Shown: positions 16,827 through 22,500 of the stretch, in pieces
How the letters are laid out: every line of letters starts with the position of its first letter
How positions within the stretch are numbered: the first letter of the stretch is position 1
Assembly: GCF_030272615.1 (NCBI RefSeq)
Contig: NW_026728912.1
Coordinates: forward strand, 422,501-445,000
DNA from: Cryptomeria japonica
Lineage: Eukaryota; Streptophyta; Pinopsida; Cupressales; Cupressaceae
Length of the DNA: 22,500 bases
Direction of reading: 5' to 3'
The notes under the pieces: model-generated
Databases searched by the model: none
The model's input: only the letters and a program-made list of their open reading frames with translations
What the model was told of the DNA's origin: nothing
Program-made: the position numbers and the translations under genes

Positions 16827-16904
16827 CGGAAGTTGGGGTCGATGTCCTGGTCAGAGGTGCAAACTACACAGGTGTGGGAATCGGACAAATAGCTTATATA
16901 GGGG
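16827..16904 (+). promoter_or_regulatory. Pol I spacer promoter P10
   Basis: Core at 16895-16904, upstream box at 16827; last of the 311-bp family. Initiation hairpin GGGGAG / CTCCC is one base weaker here because the right arm reads GACTCCCTGG. Confidence 0.82.
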
Positions 16905-17070
16905 AGGTGTATGCTTCGATGGGTCGACTCCCTGGGTTGAGCGCACCGCGCCAACCTCAAAGACCCTACAGTATGGATGAAGTCGGAAGTTGGGTCCGAT
17001 GACCGATTCGATACGTAGGCATATTGGCGAGGTCTGAATTTGTGTCCGATGACCTGCCATGCGCAGGAAG

Positions 17071-17310
17071 GCGGAATTTGGGTCCGATGACCGAGTTGAT
17101 GGCGTGCCATGCGCAGAAAGGCGGAATTTGGGTCCGATGACCGAGTTGATGTTGATGGCCCGCCATGCACAGGAAGGCGGAATTTGGGTCCGATGACCGA
17201 TTTGAAGGCGTGCCATACGCAAAAAGGCGGAGTTTGGGTCCGATGACCGAGTTGATATTGATGGCCCGCCATGCGCAGGAAGGCGGAATTTGGGTCCGAT
17301 GACCTGACAT
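17071..17310. repeat. 50/56-bp alternating repeat
   Basis: GCGGAATTTGGGTCCGATGACC (GCGGAGTTT in one copy) begins at 17071, 17121, 17177, 17227 and 17283: spacings 50, 56, 50, 56. The 6-bp difference is an extra GTTGAT-type word (GAGTTGATGTTGATGGCC against GAGTTGATGGCG), so the real period is 106 bp. Each unit ends GCCATGCGCAGGAAG or a variant. The unit is an amplified piece of the 311-bp promoter repeat (its GGTCCGATGACCTGCCATG part) without a promoter core. Confidence 0.88.
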
Positions 17311-17371
17311 ACGCATGGAGTCCGACTCGGGGGCCGATGTTCGATTCGATGACTTGCATTGTGGGTAAAGT

Positions 17372-17449
17372 CGGAAGTTGTGGTCTTTGACCCGATTCGA
17401 TGACCAGACTTCGGCTGCTTGAGAATCGGACAAATAACTTATATAGGGG
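17372..17449 (+). promoter_or_regulatory. Pol I promoter P11 (first leader-type unit)
   Basis: Core TATATAGGGG at 17440-17449, upstream box CGGAAGTTGTGG at 17372, proximal AATCGGACAAATAACTT (ACTT rather than the AGCTT of P1-P10). It is followed by about 430 bp of leader-like sequence rather than the short spacer of upstream families. It could be a spacer promoter or an alternative gene promoter. Confidence 0.8.
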
Positions 17450-17490
17450 AGGTAGTGTTCTCGAGCATCCTCCCCCCGTGCCCGTTTATG

Positions 17491-17559
17491 TCGATTGATG
17501 CTGGTGCTCGACTGGTTGGAGCGCTCGGATGCAAAAATCTTGCACCAGGATTTATCGAT
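17491..17559 (+). promoter_or_regulatory. Leader inverted repeat after P11
   Basis: Arms TCGATTGATGCTGGTGC (17491-17507) and GCACCAGGATTTATCGA (17542 on) pair at 14 of 17 positions around a 34-base loop. Same relative place as the repeats after P12 and P13. Confidence 0.68.
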
Positions 17560-17813
17560 TGTGATGGACACGGCAAGTCTCCTGATTGCTATGCAGGAGC
17601 TCATCGTGAATCTCTATGCGGCCTTGGTATGGACTCGACCTGCGGAATGGTTCGGCAATGGTAGTCGCTCCAACACGTCCTTGCAATGGCCACAGAGGTG
17701 ATTCGACTAGAGCTCCAGTCTAGCTTTTGGGTTGCTTGGCGGACTGGTATAGCCGCGATCGAGTTCCGGCCATGAACGTTTTAGATAGCTCTTGGGCTTT
17801 CTGGGACGGAAGT

Positions 17814-17890
17814 CGGAAGTTTGGGCTGTTGTCCGATTTGATGACCATTCTTCGGATGTGTGAGAATCGGACAAATAACTTATATAGGGG
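17814..17890 (+). promoter_or_regulatory. Pol I promoter P12 (second leader-type unit)
   Basis: Core at 17881-17890, upstream box CGGAAGTTTGGG at 17814 (67 bp before), proximal AATCGGACAAATAACTT. The base run after the core is GGGGACTG rather than GGGGAGG, yet the downstream partner has changed to match (CAG then CCCCT). Confidence 0.8.
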
Positions 17891-17930
17891 ACTGTGTTGT
17901 CTCACGCAGCCCCCTCCGTGCCCCTCTATC

Positions 17931-17999
17931 TCGACCGATGTTGGTGCTTGAAAGGGTTGGGATCGCTCGGATTTATAAACGTGCACCACCATTTGTCGA
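17931..17999 (+). promoter_or_regulatory. Leader inverted repeat after P12
   Basis: Arms TCGACCGATGTTGGTGC (17931-17947) and GCACCACCATTTGTCGA (17983-17999) pair at 14 of 17 positions, plus one possible G-U pair. Relative to the P11 hairpin a T-A pair has become C-G (TCGAT/ATCGA to TCGAC/GTCGA). Confidence 0.68.
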
Positions 18000-18302
18000 G
18001 TGTGAGGGACGCGGCAGGTCTCCTAAATGCTATGCGGGCGCTCTCTGAGAATCTCTATCCGGCCTCGACACAGACTAGTCTTGCTGAATGGTTTGGCACT
18101 GGTAGTCGATCCAACACGTCGTTGTTGTGGCCGCCTAGGCGATTCGATTCGAGCCCCCGTCTAGCTTTTGGGTTGCTTGGCGGATTTTGCCCTATCCGCA
18201 AGTGAGCTCGGTCCCTAAACGTTCGAGAAACCCGATTGCTATGCGCCGACTCTCTTTCTTGCGAGCCTCCATCTAGCTTTTGGGTCTCTACGGAACGGAA
18301 GT

Positions 18303-18380
18303 CGGAATCTGGGACCGTTGTTTGATTCGACGAGGCAGACTACGGTTGTGCGAGAATCGGACAAATAACTTATATAGGGG
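18303..18380 (+). promoter_or_regulatory. Pol I promoter P13, probable 35S gene promoter
   Basis: Core TATATAGGGG at 18371-18380, upstream box CGGAATCTGGG at 18303 (68 bp before), proximal AATCGGACAAATAACTT. It is the last core in the window and no TATATAGGGG follows for more than 4 kb, so it is the best candidate for the promoter that makes the 35S precursor. Initiation hairpin GGGGAG (18377-18382) / CTCCCC (18400-18405). Assignment as gene rather than spacer promoter is inference, since 18S is outside the window. Confidence 0.78.
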
Positions 18381-18408
18381 AGGTGTTGACTGGAGCATTC
18401 TCCCCCGT

Positions 18409-18496
18409 GCCCCTCTAACTCGACCAATGCTGGCGCTCGAACGGTGGTAGCGCTCGGATTTTCATTGAGCGCCAGCATTGGTCGATTTAGAGGGGC
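18409..18496 (+). promoter_or_regulatory. 30-bp leader inverted repeat after P13
   Basis: The arms at 18409-18438 (GCCCCTCTAACTCGACC followed by AATGCTGGCGCTC) and 18467-18496 (GAGCGCCAGCATTGG followed by TCGATTTAGAGGGGC) are reverse complements with one mismatch, separated by 28 bases. In RNA this would be a very stable hairpin beginning about 30 nt from the presumed start site. The arms are longer and cleaner than those after P11 and P12. Confidence 0.85.
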
Positions 18497-18746
18497 ATGC
18501 GAGATTCCCGAATGCTATGCGAGGGCTCTAACGGAAATGTCTATTGGTTTCGGTATGGATGCAATTGCGAGTGGTTCGGCAAAGGTAGTCGTTCCGATGC
18601 GTCCATGTCGTGGCCAAATCGATAATTCGATTTGAGCCCTCGTATAGCATTTGGGTCTCTCGATGTGATTCCGCATTCCAGTCCCTTTGGGCACTGCTTG
18701 AGCCGCATCCCAGGGGGTTCCCTTCCCAATAATCTGCCTCGCAACC

Positions 18747-21700
18747 CGATTGCTATGCGGTGAGGCTCCTCGGCCGCCTCGGAACTATCTGTGTATCAGA
18801 CGCATCGCGGGATAAGGGGTTGGCAACGGTAGTCGCCCCAAGCGCGTCCGATGCTTGGACCATTCCGAGGCGGCCCTGAAGCCTCTTCCGTCTAGCCGTT
18901 GGGTCCTTCTCGCCGCATCCCTCGCCTCGCACCCCGATTGCTATGCGGTGAGGCTCCTCGGCCGCCTCGGAACTATCTGTGTATCGGACGCGTCGCGGGA
19001 TAAGGGGTTGTCACTGGTAGTCGCCCCAAGCGCGTCCGATGCTTGGACCATTCCGAGGCGGCCCTGAAGCCTCTTCCGTCTAGCCGTTGGGTCCTTCTCG
19101 CCGCATCCCTCGCCTCGCACCCCGATTGCTATGCGGTGAGGCTCCTCGGCCGCCTCGGAACTATCTGTGTATCGGACGCGTCGCGGGATAAGGGGTTGTC
19201 ATTGGTAGTCGCCCCAAGCGCGTCCGATGCTTGGACCATTCCGAGGCGGCCCTGAAGCCTCTTCCGTCTAGCCGTTGGGTCCTTCTCGCCGCATCCCTCG
19301 CCTCGCACCCCGATTGCTATGCGGTGAGGCTCCTCGGCCGCCTCGGAACTATCTGTGTATCGGACGCGTCGCGGGATAAGGGGTTGTCACTGGTAGTCGC
19401 CCCAAGCGCGTCCGATGCTTGGACCATTCCGAGGCGGCCCTGAAGCCTCTTCCGTCTAGCCGTTGGGTCCTTCTCGCCGCATCCCTCGCCTCGCACCCCG
19501 ATTGCTATGCGGTGAGGCTCCTCGGCCGCCTCGGAACTATCTGTGTATCGGACGCGTCGCGGGATAAGGGGTTGTCACTGGTAGTCGCCCCAAGCGCGTT
19601 CGATGCTTGGACCATTCCGAGGCGGCCCTGAAGCCTCTTCCGTCTAGCCGTTGGGTCCTTCTCGCCGCATCCCTCGCCTCGCACCCCGATTGCTATGCGG
19701 TGAGGCTCCTCGGCCGCCTTGGAACTATCTGTGTATCGGACGCGTCGCGGGATAAGGGGTTGTCACTGGTAGTCGCCCCAAGCGCGTCCGATGCTTGGAC
19801 CATTCCGAGGCGGACCCGAAGCCTCTTCCGTCTAGCCGTTGGGTCCTTCTCGCCGCATCCTTCGCCTCGCACCCCGATTGCTATGCGGTGAGGCTCCTCG
19901 GCCGCCTCGGAACTATCTGTGTATCGGACGCGTCGCGGGATAAGGGGTTGTCACTGGTAGTCGCCCCAAGCGCGTCCGATGCTTGGACCATTCCGAGGCG
20001 GACCCGAAGCCTCTTCCGTCTAGCCGTTGGGTCCTTCTCGCCGCATCCCTCGCCTCGCACCCCGATTGCTATGCGGTGAGGCTCCTCGGCCGCCTTGGAA
20101 CTATCTGTGTATCGGACGCGTCGCGGGATAAGGGGTTGTCACTGGTAGTCGCCCCAAGCGCGTCCGATGCTTGGACCATTCCGAGGCGGACCCGAAGCCT
20201 CTTCCGTCTAGCCGTTGGGTCCTTCTCGCCGCATCCCTCGCCTCGCACCCCGATTGCTATGCGGTGAGGCTCCTCGGCCGCCTTGGAACTATCTGTGTAT
20301 CGGACGCGTCGCGGGATAAGGGGTTGTCACTGGTAGTCGCCCCAAGCGCGTCCGATGCTTGGACCATTCCGAGGCGGACCCGAAGCCTCTTCCGTCTAGC
20401 CGTTGGGTCCTTCTCGCCGCATCCCTCGCCTCGCACCCCGATTGCTATGCGGTGAGGCTCCTCGGCCGCCTTGGAACTATCTGTGTATCGGACGCGTCGC
20501 GGGATAAGGGGTTGTCACTGGTAGTCGCCCCAAGCGCGTCCGATGCTTGGACCATTCCGAGGCGGCCCCGAAGCCTCTTCCGTGTAGCCGTTGGGTCGTT
20601 CTCGCCGCATCCCTCGCCTCGCACCCCGATTGCTATGCGGTGAGGCTCCTCGGCCGCCTTGGAACTATCTGTGTATCGGACGCGTCGTGGGATAAGGGGT
20701 TGTCACTGGTAGTCGCCCCAAGCGCGTCCGATGCTTGGACCATTCCGAGGCGGCCCCGAAGCCTCTTCCGTGTAGCCGTTGGGTCCTTCTCGCCGCATCC
20801 CTCGCCTCGCACCCCGATTGCTATGCGGTGAGGCTCCTCGGCCGCCTTGGAACTATCTGTGTATCGGACGCGTCGCGGGATAAGGGGTTGTCACTGGTAG
20901 TCGCCCCAAGCGCGTCCGATGCTTGGACCATTCCGAGGCGGACCTGAAGCCTCTTCCCTCTAGCCGTTGGGGCTTTCTCGCCGCATCCCTCGCCTCGCAC
21001 CCTGATTGCTATGCTGTGAGGCTCCTCGGCCGCCTTGGAACTATCTGTGTATCGGACGCATCGCGGGATAAGGGGTTGGCAGTGGTAGTCGCCCCAAGCG
21101 CATCCGATGCTTGGACCATTCCGAGGCGGCCCTGCAGCCTCTTCCGTCTAGCCGTTGGGGCCATCTCGCCGCATCCCCCACCTCGCACCACGATTGCTAT
21201 GCGGTGAGGCTCCTTGGCCGCCTCGGAACTATCTGTGTATCGGACGCATCGCGGGATAAGGGGTTGTCACTGGTAGTCGCCCCAAGCGCGTCCGATGCTT
21301 GGACTATTCCGAGGCGGCCCTGCAGCCTCTTCCGTCTAGCCGTTGGGGCCATCTCGCTGCATCCCCCACCTCCTCGGCCGCCTCGGAACTATCTGTGTAT
21401 CGGACGCATCGCGGGATAAGGGGTTGGCAGTGGTAGTCGCCCCAAGCGCGTCCGATGCTTGGACTATTCCGAGGCAGCCCTGCAGCCTCTTCCGTCTAGC
21501 CTTTGGGGCCATCTCGCCGCATCCCTCGCCTCGCACCCCGATTGCTATGCGGTGAGGCTCCTCGGCCGCCTGGGAACTATCTTCGTATCGGACGCATCGC
21601 GGGATAAGGGGTTGTCACTGGTAGTCGCCCCAAGCGCGTCCGATGCTTGGACTATTCCGAGGCGGCCCTGTGGCCTCTTCCGTCTAGCCGTTGGGGCCAT

Positions 21701-22500
21701 CTCGCCGCATCCCCCACCTCGCACCCCGATTGCTATGCGGTGAGGCTCTTCGGCCGCCTTGGAACTATCTTCGTATCGGACGCATCGCGGGATAAGGGGT
21801 TGTCACTGGTAGTGGCCCCAAGCGCGTCCGATGCTTGGACTATTCCGAGGCGGCCCTGCAGCCTCTTCCGTCTAGCCGTTGGGGCCATCTCGCCGCATCC
21901 CCCACCTCGCACCCCGATTGCTATGCGGTGAGGCTCCTCGGCCGCCTTGGAACTATCTTCGTATCGGACGCATCGCGGGATAAGGGGTTGTCACTGGTAG
22001 TCGCCCCAAGCGCGTCCGATGCTTGGACTATTCCGACGCGGCCCTGTGGCCTCTTCCGTCTAGCCGTTGGGGCCATCTCGCCGCATCCCCCACCTCGCAC
22101 CCCGATTGCTATGCGGTGAGGCTCCTCGGCCGCCTTGGAACCATCTTCGTATCGGACGCATCGCGGGATAGGGGGCTGTCACTGGTAGTCGCCCCAAGCG
22201 TGTCCGATGCTTGGACCATTCCTAGGCGGCCCTGAAGCCTCTTCCGTCTAGCCGTTGGGGCCTTCCCGCCCCATCCCTCGCCTCGCACCCCCGATTGCTA
22301 TGCGGTGAGGCTCCTCGGCCGCCTTGGAACCATCTGTGTATCGGACGCATCGCGGGATAAGGGGTTGGCACTGGCAGTCGCCCCAAGCGCGTCCGATGCT
22401 TGGACCATTCCGAGGTGGCCCTGAAGCCTCTTCCGTCTAGCCGTTGGGGCCTTCCCGCCCCATCCCTCGCCTCGCACCCCGATTGATATGCGGTGAGGCT
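18747..22500 (+). repeat. 188-bp tandem array (20 units plus a partial)
   Basis: Units start at CGATTGCTATGCGGTGAGG: 18747, 18935, 19123 and every 188 bp to 21191 (14 starts); then a 160-bp unit, then 21539, 21727, 21915, 22103, 22292 and 22480. The 22103 unit is 189 bp because of one extra C. Each unit has CTCCTCGGCCGCCTYGGAAC, GTATCGGACGC, GGGATAAGGGGTTG, GGTAGTCGCCCCAAGCGCG, TCCGATGCTTGGAC, ATTCCGAGGCGG and CTTCCGTCTAGCCGTTGGG. Single-base variants form blocks along the array. Short frames starting at TTG repeat identically with the units and are not genes. The array continues past the window. Confidence 0.96.
21379..21538 (+). repeat. Shortened 160-bp unit in the 188-bp array
   Basis: The 28 bases normally spanning CGCACCACGATTGCTATGC and GGTGAGGCT are missing, so CCCCCACCT joins directly to CCTCGGCCGCC. 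CCT is present at both break points, as expected for slippage or short-homology deletion. The rest of the unit is normal apart from GAGGCAGCCC for GAGGCGGCCC. Confidence 0.9.

Larger units (their letters stand above)
15962..17010 (+). repeat. 311-bp spacer-promoter repeat family
   Basis: Cores at 15962, 16273, 16584 and 16895 are exactly 311 bp apart. Each unit runs: core, GGTGTATGCTTCG, GGGTCGACTCCCC, GAGCGCACCGCGCC, AACCTCAAAGACCCTAC, GGAAGTTGGGTCCGATGACC, GATTCGAT, GGTCGGAATTTGGGTCCG, ATGACCTGCCATGTGCAGG, AAGGCGAATGTTG, GTGCGCACCAAGGCGCTGG, then the upstream box and next core. It shares the core neighbourhood with the 157-bp family but carries an extra block of about 150 bp with GGGTCCGATGACC words. 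Confidence 0.93.
17440..18746 (+). repeat. Promoter-plus-leader units (441, 490 and about 376 bp)
   Basis: Three diverged units start at the cores 17440, 17881 and 18371. Each runs: core, initiation hairpin, CCCGTGCCC or similar, leader hairpin, GATTGCTATGC or AATGCTATGCG, a GGTAGTCG word (near 17658, 18099 and 18586), CAACACGTC or GATGCGTCC, then GATTCGA and TCTAGCTTTTGGGT or ATAGCATTTGGGT. The order is the same as in the 188-bp repeats downstream, without the core. Confidence 0.85.
18377..22500 (+). other. Probable 5' external transcribed spacer (partial)
   Basis: Sequence from the last Pol I start to the window edge, expected to be the 5' part of the 35S precursor removed during ribosome assembly. 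It holds the initiation hairpin, the 30-bp hairpin, about 250 bp of low-copy leader and the 188-bp array. The 18S start (TACCTGGTTGATCCTGCC) was not found, so the right end is open. Over 4.1 kb it is already long for a plant 5' ETS. It depends on P13 being the gene promoter. Confidence 0.65.

Noticed and set aside
14127-18380. Pol II TATA-box promoters
   Set aside because: The TATATA is always followed directly by GGGG and sits in tandem rDNA spacer units next to 5S genes; this is the plant Pol I start motif. No coding region follows.
18407-18500. Transposon terminal inverted repeats (MITE) at the 30-bp hairpin
   Set aside because: The interior is only 28 bases, no target-site duplication is visible, and weaker versions occupy the same place after P11 and P12, so it is part of the leader unit.
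18855-22235. Series of near-identical 70-94 codon + frames every 188 bp
   Set aside because: They begin at TTG, overlap each other in different frames and simply follow the 188-bp repeat in the presumed 5' ETS.
1-22500. 18S, 5.8S or 26S rRNA gene sequence
   Set aside because: I looked for the 18S start (TACCTGGTTGATCCTGCC) and for familiar large-subunit words on both strands and saw none. The flanking rRNA genes are inferred to lie outside the window.
1-22500. Bacterial or viral origin
   Set aside because: No plausible genes in 22.5 kb, a plant 5S rRNA with a Pol III stop, and plant Pol I promoter motifs.

Overview
This window is not protein-coding. It reads as one very long stretch of plant nuclear ribosomal DNA intergenic spacer (IGS), running with 35S/45S transcription on the + strand from somewhere downstream of a 26S gene (not in the window) toward an 18S gene that lies beyond the right edge (not reached). 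Two observations fix the identity: two copies of a plant-type 5S rRNA gene on the - strand (3365-3483 and 11299-11416), and thirteen copies of a plant RNA polymerase I promoter core, TATATAGGGG, on the + strand between 14127 and 18380. 5S genes inside the 35S spacer ('linked' or L-type rDNA) are known in bryophytes, ferns and lycophytes, some gymnosperms including Ginkgo, and part of the Asteraceae. The 5S sequence (GTTAGTGCACCGG near the start, CCGGTGTTGCACCC at the end) and the size of the spacer (over 22 kb without reaching either large rRNA gene) suggest a gymnosperm to me. That is inference, and no species is claimed.

Layout, left to right. (1) 1-13865 is a repeat-built region dominated by a 4.7 kb block present twice (1-4743 and 7955-12671). 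Each copy holds GC-rich modules of about 500 bp separated by A/T-rich islands, a dense array of GGTGCGCACC-type palindromes, one inverted 5S gene with a T6 terminator, an A-rich tract, and a C-rich CACCCACC(TTGG) array. Between the two copies (4744-7954) lie more of the same modules, including a nested 1.4-1.5 kb duplication 2352 bp apart (5510-7018 and 7862-9370). (2) 13866-17310 is a spacer-promoter zone: six promoters mostly 157 bp apart, a nearly perfect 52-bp tandem array, four promoters exactly 311 bp apart, then a 50/56-bp alternating array. (3) 17372-18746 holds three longer promoter-plus-leader units (441, 490 and about 376 bp). The last promoter (18371-18380) is the best candidate for the gene promoter, because no promoter core follows it. 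(4) 18747-22500 is a tandem array of 188-bp units, read as 5' external transcribed spacer, running off the right edge.

How the parts fit: Pol I would start at one or more TATATAGGGG sites and read rightward through the hairpin leader and the 188-bp repeats into 18S. Pol III would transcribe each 5S leftward from internal control elements and stop at its T6 tract. Every promoter copy keeps an upstream CGGAAG/CAAAAG-type box 67-69 bp before TATATA and a short inverted repeat that starts at the presumed initiation site. The last three leaders keep a second hairpin with compensatory changes. These constraints, and the apparent origin of the 188-bp repeats from an older promoter-leader unit, are the most interesting content.

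Limits: everything was read by eye without alignment tools. Copy 1 of the large block differs from copy 2 by many single-base indels, including one inside its 5S gene, so sequencing or consensus error in that half is a real possibility. No open reading frame here is believable as a gene.
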